Source of the DNA: Bacillota bacterium
GTDB taxonomy: Bacteria > Armatimonadota > Hebobacteria > Hebobacterales > Hebobacteraceae
Assembly: GCA_030597345.1 (NCBI GenBank)
Contig: JAUVSA010000117.1
Span: forward strand, 1 to 6,753
DNA: 6,753 nucleotides
Direction of reading: 5' to 3'
The position numbers and the translations under genes are program-made. Below are positions 1 through 6,155 of this stretch, piece by piece (the stretch's first letter is position 1; each line of letters opens with the position of its first letter). The notes under the pieces are model-generated. The model made no database searches. It had not been told where the DNA came from and saw only the letters and a program-made list of their open reading frames with translations.

Positions 1-1821
1 CGCCTTCCTAACCTCGCCAAGCTGCGCGGGGCCGGCACCTACACTCGCCTCGGAACTACCTGCCCGGCCATGTCTCCGGTCGCCTGGTCTTCCTTCATGA
101 CTGGCGCAGGGCCTGGCCGCCATGGGATCTTCGACTTCCTGCCCCGGGATCCACGGACGTACCTGCCCAACCTGTCTTCCGCCCAGATCCGTCCCCCGAG
201 GCGCATGCTGCGCTTGGGCAAGCTACAGCTCCCGCTGAGCCGGCCCACACTTCGCCAGCTTCGCCGCAGCAAGCCCTTCTGGTCGGTGCTTGGGGAGCAC
301 GGCATCTTCTCCACCGTGCTTCGCGTGCCCATCACGTTCCCGCCGGAGCGCTTCTCCGGCCTTCTCCTGTCCGGCATGTGCGTTCCGGATCTGCGGGGAA
401 CTCAGGGGTCCTTCACCTTCTTCAGCACCGCGGCGGAGTCAGACACAGAACATATCGGCGGTCTGCGGCTCCCTCTGACGGGCAGCAATGGCGTGCTGCG
501 GGGCTCACTGCCAGGTCCGCCCCGTCCCGGATCGCCGGATGGCGAGCCGGCCGAGGCCGCGTTCCGACTCATCCCCAACGGCGACGGCGCCGCGCGCTTG
601 GAGATCGACGGTCAGCGCATCGGGCTCCGCCAAGGAGAATACTCCGAATGGGTCCCAGTTGGCTTCCGCATGGGGGCAGGCATGCGTGCAGCGGGCATCT
701 GCCGGTTCTACCTCAAGCAGCTCTCGCCCGAGGTGGAACTCTACGTCTCGCCCATCAACATCGACCCCGAACGCCCGGCACTGCCGGTGTCTCATCCCGC
801 TGCCTACGCGATATACCTGTCCAAGCGCCTTGGGCGGTACGCGACGCTCGGGCTGGCCGAGGATACCTGGGCCCTCAACGAAGGAGTCCTGGACGATGGT
901 GCCTTCCTGGAGCAATGCCGGCTCTTGTTCGAGGAGCGAGAGCGCATGCTCTTCAACTCCCTTGCGAACATGCGACATGGGTGTCTCGTCTGTGTCTTCG
1001 ATACCACCGACCGAGTGCAGCACATGTTCTGGCGCTATCGCGAGGACGATCATCCGGGTCCCCTCGAGGAAGACCCGAGCCGGTTCCGCGAGGCGGTGGA
1101 AGCCTCCTACGAGCAGGCCGATGAGGTGGTCGGGAAGCTCATGGCCGAGCTGGGCGAGCGGGACGTACTCTTCGTGATGTCGGACCACGGCTTCCAGTCG
1201 TTCCGGCGGGGCGTCAACCTGAACGCGTGGCTCCTCCGGGAGGGGTACCTGGGTCTGAAGGAGGGCGCCTCAGGGGAGGCCGAGTGGCTGCGGGACGTGG
1301 ACTGGCAGCAAACCCGCGCCTACGCCATCGGCCTCGGCGGCCTCTACCTCAACGTGCAGGGCCGTGAGGCCCAGGGGATAGTTCATCCCGACGAAGTCGA
1401 TGGGCTGAAGCGCGAGTTGATCGGTAGGCTCGCCGGCCTGCGCGACGAAGAAAAGGGAGCCACCGCCATCGACCGCGTCTTCGACACCGCGGCCGTCAAC
1501 CAGGGACCGTACGCCGAGATCGGCCCCGACTTCACGATAGGATACGCCCCTGGATACCGCGCCTCGTGGGATGCCGCGCAGGGAAAGGCATCCGGCCCGG
1601 TGATCGCAGACAACACGAAGCGGTGGAGTGGCGATCACTGCCTCGACCCGCGCCACGTACCGGGCGTGCTCTTCTCCTCTATGCCGCTGGCCGCTTCCGG
1701 CGCCCACATCACGGATATTGCCCCCACGGTGCTCTCCATTTTCGGTGTCGCTCCGCCGGCATACATGCAGGGCAGCTCGCTCCTGGCGGGCGATGAGACG
1801 GAGACAGTGTCCGATGGCTAG
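1..1821 (+). CDS. AlkP-superfamily phosphohydrolase/phosphodiesterase, 5'-truncated (first of three tandem paralogues)
   Basis: The frame is open from base 1 and gives 606 residues before TAG. The first ATG (base 70) is not the start: the 23 codons before it align gaplessly with the paralogue downstream (RLPNLAKLRG here, KLPNMSRLRE there), and using it would leave the nucleophile as residue 2. By comparison about 83 N-terminal residues, including the first metal-binding Asp and any signal peptide, lie outside the window. Visible catalytic residues, numbered from base 1, are the nucleophile Ser25 (AMSPVAW), Asp337 and His341 (DRVQHMFW), Asp395-His396 (SDHGF) and Asp545-His546 (WSGDHC). In the family these hold two metal ions for phosphate-ester hydrolysis. 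A beta-rich insertion lies at about residues 140-255, with the family-like GMCVPDLRGTQG just before it. The C-terminal DIAPTVLSIFGV is typical of AlkP and sulfatase folds. All visible active-site residues are intact, so it is probably an active hydrolase. The substrate is unknown. Confidence 0.9.
   Translation, partial: RLPNLAKLRGAGTYTRLGTTCPAMSPVAWSSFMTGAGPGRHGIFDFLPRDPRTYLPNLSSAQIRPPRRMLRLGKLQLPLSRPTLRQLRRSKPFWSVLGEHGIFSTVLRVPITFPPERFSGLLLSGMCVPDLRGTQGSFTFFSTAAESDTEHIGGLRLPLTGSNGVLRGSLPGPPRPGSPDGEPAEAAFRLIPNGDGAARLEIDGQRIGLRQGEYSEWVPVGFRMGAGMRAAGICRFYLKQLSPEVELYVSPINIDPERPALPVSHPAAYAIYLSKRLGRYATLGLAEDTWALNEGVLDDGAFLEQCRLLFEERERMLFNSLANMRHGCLVCVFDTTDRVQHMFWRYREDDHPGPLEEDPSRFREAVEASYEQADEVVGKLMAELGERDVLFVMSDHGFQSFRRGVNLNAWLLREGYLGLKEGASGEAEWLRDVDWQQTRAYAIGLGGLYLNVQGREAQGIVHPDEVDGLKRELIGRLAGLRDEEKGATAIDRVFDTAAVNQGPYAEIGPDFTIGYAPGYRASWDAAQGKASGPVIADNTKRWSGDHCLDPRHVPGVLFSSMPLAASGAHITDIAPTVLSIFGVAPPAYMQGSSLLAGDETETVSDG
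1800..1821 (+). promoter_or_regulatory. Ribosome binding site and 8-base stop/start overlap between genes 1 and 2
   Basis: GGAG at 1800-1803 sits ten bases before ATG 1814, inside the end of gene 1. The ATG precedes the gene 1 stop (TAG 1819-1821), so terminating ribosomes could restart on gene 2. This supports the 1814 start over the upstream in-frame ATGs. Confidence 0.6.
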
Positions 1822-3853
1822 GGTCCCGCCTGACGCAAAGGCGCGGTGCAGGAACACAGATCAGCAACGGGCCGCCGATCCCGCGAAGCGAGCGACGCTG
1901 AAGAAGCTCGCCGCCCTCGGCCTGCTCGCGCTGGTCGATGTCGGCGCCCTTTCCTCCTGTGGGCGCAGCATCGTCTCTCCCATGCTGCGAGAGCGAAAAG
2001 TCATCGTGCTGGGCCTGGACGGGCTTGGCTCGCGGTATGTTTCCCGCCTGATGGATCGAGGCAAGCTCCCGAACATGAGCCGCCTGAGAGAGCTCGGCGG
2101 ATTCCGTGCTCTCACCAGCAGCATTCCGCCCCAGAGCCCTGTCGCCTGGGCCACCTTCATCACGGGGAGGGACCCGGGCGGACATGGCATCTATGACTTC
2201 ATCCAGCGCGACCCGACGACTTATCTTCCCTATCTCTCTATCGCCCGGACCGAGGAGCCGCAGCGGACGCTCTCGGTCGGCCAGTGGAAGTTTCCGATCT
2301 CCCGGGGGAAAGTTGAGCTGCTGCGCCGCGGGCGTGCTTTCTGGGACGTACTCGCCGAGCAGGGCGTGCCGGCGAGCATCTATCGCGTTCCCTCGAACTT
2401 CCCTCCACAGGATACCGGCGTCAAGCAGCTAGCCGGCCTCGGCGCGCCCGACCTGCTGGGCACTTACGGCCAGTTCTCCTTCTACACCGAGGCGCCACCC
2501 AAAGGAGCGGAGGACATGTCTGGCGGCGCGGTGCACGAGGTGAAGGTCTCCGACGGCCGGGTCCGCGCCCGCCTGCTGGGTCCGCAGAACACGCTCCGGA
2601 AGGACAGCCCGGACACGTCCGTTGAGTTCGAAATAAGGGTTGATCGGGGCCACCGCCTCGCCAAGATCGTCGTCCAGGGCCGCGAGGTGCTCCTGCGTGA
2701 GGGCGAATGGAGCGATTGGGTGCCGCTCCGCTTTGAGATGATTCCTCACGTGAAACACATCAGCGGTATGTGTCGCTTCTACCTGAAGCAGGTCTCCCCG
2801 CACCTGAAGCTGTACGCGACCCCCATCAACGTGGATCCGCTGGACCCGGCGCTCCCAATCACCGCGCCGGCGGGATTCGCGAGCGAGCTGGCCGAGAAGT
2901 TCGGGCGCTTCTACACCCAGGGATTCCCGCACGACGTGAAAGCCCTGCGCCACGGGATCCTGGACGACGCGGAGTATCTCCAGCAGTCCGGCATCGCCAT
3001 GGGCGAAGTGCGCAGCATGTATGAGTCGGTTCTCAACGACTTCCAGCGCGGCCTACTCTTCTACTACTTCGCGACGAGCGACCGAACACAGCATATGTTC
3101 TGGCGCGCCATGGACGAGCGTCACCCGGGATACGACCGCAAGCTGGCGCGTGACTTCGGCCGCGTGATCGAGGACTGCGACCGCACTTCAGACGAGCTCG
3201 TTGGGCAGGCAATGGCGGCCTGCGACAAGGATACGACCTTGTTCGTGCTGTCGGACCACGGCTTCGCCCCGTACTATCGGAGCTTCAACCTCAACACATG
3301 GCTGGCCGCAAACGGCTACCTCATGGGAGCCGGCATTCAAGAGTCGGGAGCAGACATCTTCTCCCGCGCAGACTGGACCAATACGCTCGCATATGGGATC
3401 GGCTTCAACGCCCTCTACCTCAACCTCCGGGGCAGAGAGCGCTACGGTGCAGTGAACCCCGAGGAGCGACAGGCGCTGGCCCGACACCTCGCCGATGAGC
3501 TGCGGCGGGTGCGCGACCCCGAGACCGGAGACCGCGTCATCGACAATGTCTACCTCGCGGAGGAGGTCTACTCGCCGGACACGCAGGAGCATGCGCCGGA
3601 TCTCGTCATCGGGTACGCGCGGGGGTACCGCTGTGCTGACGAGTCCGTGCTCGGCGAGCTGACCGACTACCTGACCGAGGAGAACCACGACAAGTGGAGC
3701 GGCGACCACTGCATCGACCGCTCGCTGGTGCCCGGCATACTGCTCTCCAACAGGCCCATCGAAGACAAGACTCCTGCCCTCTCAGACGTAGCGGCCTTGG
3801 CGATGGCCGAGTTCGGTCAGCCCCTGGACCGGGCGGAAGAATCCGCATCGTGA
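1814..3853 (+). CDS. AlkP-superfamily phosphohydrolase/phosphodiesterase, predicted exported lipoprotein (second paralogue)
   Basis: This is a complete 679-residue enzyme. I chose the ATG at 1814, which overlaps the previous stop by 8 bases. It has GGAG ten bases upstream and gives a leader exactly as long as that of the next paralogue; an in-frame ATG at 1793 is weaker, and the frame's first ATG (1628) lies deep in gene 1. The leader has a basic stretch (AKRATLKK, residues 24-31), a hydrophobic stretch and a lipobox-like LSSC with Cys49, suggesting lipid anchoring. The KR-x-x-L-K pattern is also Tat-like. Catalytic residues are Asp69 (GLDGL), nucleophile Ser108 (PPQSPVAW), Asp423 and His427 (DRTQHMFW), Asp481-His482 (SDHGF) and Asp631-His632 (WSGDHC). 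By analogy with nucleotide pyrophosphatase/phosphodiesterases, Asp423, His427 and His632 bind one metal; Asp69, Ser108, Asp481 and His482 bind the other. Residues about 240-345 form a beta-rich insertion. The full set predicts an active phospho-ester hydrolase outside the cytoplasm. The C-terminus ends soon after DVAALAMAEFG and lacks the M-x-G motif seen in its neighbours. The substrate is unknown. Confidence 0.93.
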   Translation: MARVPPDAKARCRNTDQQRAADPAKRATLKKLAALGLLALVDVGALSSCGRSIVSPMLRERKVIVLGLDGLGSRYVSRLMDRGKLPNMSRLRELGGFRALTSSIPPQSPVAWATFITGRDPGGHGIYDFIQRDPTTYLPYLSIARTEEPQRTLSVGQWKFPISRGKVELLRRGRAFWDVLAEQGVPASIYRVPSNFPPQDTGVKQLAGLGAPDLLGTYGQFSFYTEAPPKGAEDMSGGAVHEVKVSDGRVRARLLGPQNTLRKDSPDTSVEFEIRVDRGHRLAKIVVQGREVLLREGEWSDWVPLRFEMIPHVKHISGMCRFYLKQVSPHLKLYATPINVDPLDPALPITAPAGFASELAEKFGRFYTQGFPHDVKALRHGILDDAEYLQQSGIAMGEVRSMYESVLNDFQRGLLFYYFATSDRTQHMFWRAMDERHPGYDRKLARDFGRVIEDCDRTSDELVGQAMAACDKDTTLFVLSDHGFAPYYRSFNLNTWLAANGYLMGAGIQESGADIFSRADWTNTLAYGIGFNALYLNLRGRERYGAVNPEERQALARHLADELRRVRDPETGDRVIDNVYLAEEVYSPDTQEHAPDLVIGYARGYRCADESVLGELTDYLTEENHDKWSGDHCIDRSLVPGILLSNRPIEDKTPALSDVAALAMAEFGQPLDRAEESAS

Positions 3854-3897
3854 GGAGGCCCCCAGCATTCCGGCTCTCTCGGCCTGTGGGCACGGAG
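3851..3897 (+). promoter_or_regulatory. Gene 2-gene 3 junction: distant Shine-Dalgarno and imperfect hairpin
   Basis: A near-ideal TGAGGAGG begins at the gene 2 stop but lies about 39 bases before the preferred gene 3 ATG (3898), too far for normal use. GCCCCCAG (3858-3865) can pair with CTGTGGGC (3884-3891) at 7 of 8 positions, and CCG/CGG can pair inside the loop. Folding would leave about 6 bases between the purine stretch and the ATG. A second GGAG at 3894-3897 abuts the ATG and is too close to work normally. Alternatively the start is GTG 3850, with GGAAGA at 3835-3840. Confidence 0.35.
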
Positions 3898-5943
3898 ATG
3901 AGTGATCCCATCTCGGACGACAGCGCTCGGCCGAAGCAATCGGAGGCGAGCACACCTCGCGATCCTGCAAAGCGGAGAACCCTGAAGAAGCTCGCCGCGC
4001 TCGGAACGCTCGCCCTCTTGGACGTCGGCGCCCTTTCCTCATGCGGGCAGAAGCTCCTCTCTCCCCTTGCGGGAGAGAGAAAGGTCATCATCCTCGGGCT
4101 GGACGGCCTCGATTCCGGCATCGTGTCTCGCATGATGGCCGAGGGCAGCCTCCCGCATATGAGCCGGCTGCGAGAGCTGGGTGGATTCCGCGCCCTCACC
4201 AGCACCGTGCCGCCCCAGAGCCCCGCCGCCTGGGCGACCCCCACCACCGGGCAAGACCCCGGCCAACACGGCATCCACGACTTCGTGCATCGCGACCCCG
4301 AGACTTACGAATTGCTTCCATCCACCGTCCGCACGGCACCGCCAGAGTGGACGATTCCCGTGGGCCCCTGGCGAGTGCCCCTAACCAGCTCCAAGGTCGA
4401 GCTCCAGCGCCGGGGCCGCACCTTCTGGGACATTCTTGGCGAACGGGGCATTCCCTGCCAGATCTACCGGATGCCCTCTAACTTCCCCCCGGAGGACACG
4501 GGGGCCAAGCAGCTTTCCGGATTGGGAACCCCCGACTTCCGCGGCACCAACGGCGTCTACTCCTACTACACGGAGGGGCCGGTCCCATCGGCCGAGGCGG
4601 CGCGCGAGGGCCGCGTTCAGCGTGTTGCAGTGTCCGGCGGGAGGGTAAGGGCCCGCCTCACCGGCCCGCCCAACTCGCTGCACCGGGACAGGCCGACACT
4701 GGCCGTGGACTTCGAGGTGTTGGTGGACCGGGGCCACCGGGTGGCCAAGCTTGTGATCCAGGGCCAAGAGATCCTGCTGCGTGAGCGAGAGTGGAGCGGT
4801 TGGGTGCCGGTCAGGTTCGTGCTCGTTCCCGGCACCCACAGCAGGGGCTGCATCTGCCGCTTCTATCTCCAGGAGATCTCCCCTCACTTCAAGCTTTATG
4901 TCACGCCGCTCAACTTCGATCCCGTGGACCCGGCCCTGCCCATAGACGCCCCGCACGGCTTTGCGCGGCAGTTGGCCGAGCGCCTCGGACGCTTCCACAC
5001 AATCGGCCTGCCCGAGGACACGAAGGCCCTCGCTGAGGGCGTACTCGACGATGACGAGTATCTGCAGCAGTCCGCCTCCGTGATGGACGAGGCGCGCCGC
5101 ATGTACGAGTCCGCGCTGAACGAGTTCCAGCGCGGACTCCTGTTCTACTACTTCGGGACGAGCGACCGCAACCAGCACATATTCTGGCGCGCATGGGATC
5201 CGACCCATCCCGCCCACGACCCCGCCCTGTCGCGGGAGTGCGCCGCGGCTTTCGAGGACTGCTACCGGGTGAGCGACGAGCTAGTGGGGCGGGCCTTGGA
5301 GGCCGCCGATTCCCACACGACACTTATCGTTCTCTCCGATGACGGATTTGCTCCTTACTACCGGAAATTCCATCTGAACACTTGGCTCGCCGAGAATGGC
5401 TATCTCCTCCCGGCGCGCTTCAGACGCGAAGGTCCCAAGCCGGGCCTCAGTGTCAGGTGGGATCAAACGACAGCCTACGGCGTCGGGCTCAACGGCCTCT
5501 ACCTCAATCTCAAGGGCCGAGAGGGGCAGGGCACGGTGGCGCCCGAGGATCGCCGGGCCGTCGCGCGGCGTCTCGCGGACCAGCTCCTGGGCGCGCGTGA
5601 CCCGGAAACGGGGGCCCGCATCGTGAAGAACGTCTACTTCTCCGACGAGATCTACTCGGCCCTCCTGCCGGATCGCGCGCCTGATCTCATAGTCGGCTAC
5701 GCGCGCGGGTATCGCTGCAGTAGCAGTTCCGCAGGGGGCTCGTTTGCGGAGGCGACGGTGGAGGAGAATCGAGAGAAGTGGAGCGGCGACCACTGCATTG
5801 ATCGCTCCGTCGTGCCGGGAATCTTGCTTGCCACCAGGCCGATGCGCGCCTCGCACCCGGCACTGCCTGACGTTACCGCCAGCGTCCTGGCCGAGTTCGG
5901 CCTGCCGGCCTCGGACGACATGTCCGGGAAACCCATCTGGTGA
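3898..5943 (+). CDS. AlkP-superfamily phosphohydrolase/phosphodiesterase paralogue with altered metal site (His to Asp), predicted lipoprotein
   Basis: This 681-residue protein aligns with the preceding one without gaps from residue 1 to beyond residue 632, with 67 of 100 identical residues over 401-500. I chose ATG 3898 because it places the basic motif and lipobox Cys49 at the same residue numbers as in the paralogue. A GTG at 3850, overlapping the previous stop as GTGA, would add 16 residues and is the main alternative. The leader reads AKRRTLKK, then a hydrophobic stretch and LSSC, so it is a lipoprotein with a twin-arginine-like feature. Conserved residues are Asp69, nucleophile Ser108 (PPQSPAAW), Asp423 and His427 (DRNQHIFW), Asp481 and Asp631-His632 (WSGDHC). 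The metal-ligand His482 of the paralogues is Asp here (SDDGF), a change explainable by one base (CAC to GAC at 5341). Residues 113-119 beside the nucleophile also differ (ATPTTGQ against ATFITGR). It could be an enzyme with changed metal preference or activity, or a pseudoenzyme. The frame is intact and the rest of the fold is well kept, so it is not simply a decaying gene. Confidence 0.92.
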   Translation: MSDPISDDSARPKQSEASTPRDPAKRRTLKKLAALGTLALLDVGALSSCGQKLLSPLAGERKVIILGLDGLDSGIVSRMMAEGSLPHMSRLRELGGFRALTSTVPPQSPAAWATPTTGQDPGQHGIHDFVHRDPETYELLPSTVRTAPPEWTIPVGPWRVPLTSSKVELQRRGRTFWDILGERGIPCQIYRMPSNFPPEDTGAKQLSGLGTPDFRGTNGVYSYYTEGPVPSAEAAREGRVQRVAVSGGRVRARLTGPPNSLHRDRPTLAVDFEVLVDRGHRVAKLVIQGQEILLREREWSGWVPVRFVLVPGTHSRGCICRFYLQEISPHFKLYVTPLNFDPVDPALPIDAPHGFARQLAERLGRFHTIGLPEDTKALAEGVLDDDEYLQQSASVMDEARRMYESALNEFQRGLLFYYFGTSDRNQHIFWRAWDPTHPAHDPALSRECAAAFEDCYRVSDELVGRALEAADSHTTLIVLSDDGFAPYYRKFHLNTWLAENGYLLPARFRREGPKPGLSVRWDQTTAYGVGLNGLYLNLKGREGQGTVAPEDRRAVARRLADQLLGARDPETGARIVKNVYFSDEIYSALLPDRAPDLIVGYARGYRCSSSSAGGSFAEATVEENREKWSGDHCIDRSVVPGILLATRPMRASHPALPDVTASVLAEFGLPASDDMSGKPIW

Positions 5944-5950
5944 GGGAGGA
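5944..5950 (+). promoter_or_regulatory. Strong ribosome binding site for the small RHH-like protein
   Basis: GGGAGGA fills most of the 10-base gap after the gene 3 stop and lies three bases before ATG 5954. It is the strongest and best-placed site in the window, which suggests the small protein may be made in excess of the hydrolases. Confidence 0.65.
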
Positions 5951-5953
5951 CTC

Positions 5954-6145
5954 ATGTTCGGACCCAAGCTGAAGCTCGACCGAGACCTCTACGAGCGGCT
6001 GAAGCGCTGTGCCGAGGCCGCCGGCTATTCCTCGACTGAAGAGTTTATCCGCCATACCCTCGAAAGGGCGGCCGCCGCGATTGAGGAGGCGGACTCCGAG
6101 GAAGAGGTGAAGAAGCGGCTGCAAGGGCTTGGATACATCGACTAG
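5954..6145 (+). CDS. Small ribbon-helix-helix-like protein with C-terminal LGYID tail
   Basis: This 63-residue protein starts 10 bases after the previous stop behind a strong GGGAGGA site. Residues 4-9 (PKLKLD) look like a beta strand. Residues 10-23 look like a first helix (DLYERLKRCAEAAG), YSS like a turn, and residues 28-41 like a second helix (TEEFIRHTLERAAA). That order and the GYSS-x-EEF motif match MetJ/Arc/CopG-type ribbon-helix-helix proteins, which dimerise and often bind DNA through the strand (Lys5 and Lys7 would be candidate contacts). An acidic linker (EEADSEEE, residues 44-51) follows, then VKKRLQGLGYID. From memory, R-L-x-x-L-G-Y endings occur at the C-termini of many sulfatases and related AlkP proteins; none of the three hydrolases here ends that way. 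It could be an autoregulator of the operon or a small adaptor for the hydrolases or the next membrane protein. The fold call is moderately secure; the role is inference. Confidence 0.82.
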   Translation: MFGPKLKLDRDLYERLKRCAEAAGYSSTEEFIRHTLERAAAAIEEADSEEEVKKRLQGLGYID

Positions 6146-6146
6146 C

Positions 6147-6150
6147 GGAG
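6147..6150 (+). promoter_or_regulatory. Ribosome binding site of the membrane protein gene
   Basis: GGAG directly follows the small protein's TAG and lies five bases before ATG 6156. It fixes that ATG as the start of the frame. Confidence 0.6.
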
Positions 6151-6155
6151 CTGTC

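Larger units (their letters stand above)
1814..5943 (+). repeat. Tandem gene duplication (paralogues 2 and 3)
   Basis: The two proteins keep identical residue numbers for the lipobox Cys (49), metal Asp (69), nucleophile (108), Asp/His pair (423, 427), Asp481 and GDH (630-632), so no net insertion or deletion separates them. DNA identity is patchy; for example a 17-base block over the lipobox is identical (1940-1956 and 4024-4040). This indicates an old enough duplication for silent and coding change. Gene 1 is an earlier, more distant copy of the same type. Confidence 0.85.

Noticed and set aside
70..72. ATG 70 as the true start of gene 1
   Set aside because: The frame is open to base 1, and the upstream codons align with the paralogues; starting here would remove the first metal site and leave the nucleophile as residue 2.
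1628..1813. N-terminal extension of gene 2 from ATG 1628
   Set aside because: It overlaps gene 1 across its last catalytic motif and codes a Cys/Arg/Pro/Ser-rich stretch typical of an out-of-frame reading of high-GC DNA; the paralogue leader length supports 1814.
3694..3897. N-terminal extension of gene 3 from ATG 3694
   Set aside because: It reads out of frame through the gene 2 C-terminus, including its GDH motif region, and has shadow-type composition. Only the last part, from GTG 3850, remains a possible alternative start.
3854..3897. Junction hairpin as a transcription terminator
   Set aside because: No T-run follows the imperfect stem, and the downstream genes appear to belong to the same operon.
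4381..5217. Long minus-strand open frame (278 codons) opposite gene 3
   Set aside because: It lies wholly antisense to conserved catalytic sequence, has no ribosome binding site I could identify, and long antisense frames are expected from high-GC codon bias.
5281..5967. Minus-strand open frame opposite the end of gene 3 and the start of gene 4
   Set aside because: It is antisense to well-supported genes and shows no recognisable motif. The same applies to the minus-strand frames at 505-1188, 1270-1857, 3188-3709 and 3606-4274.
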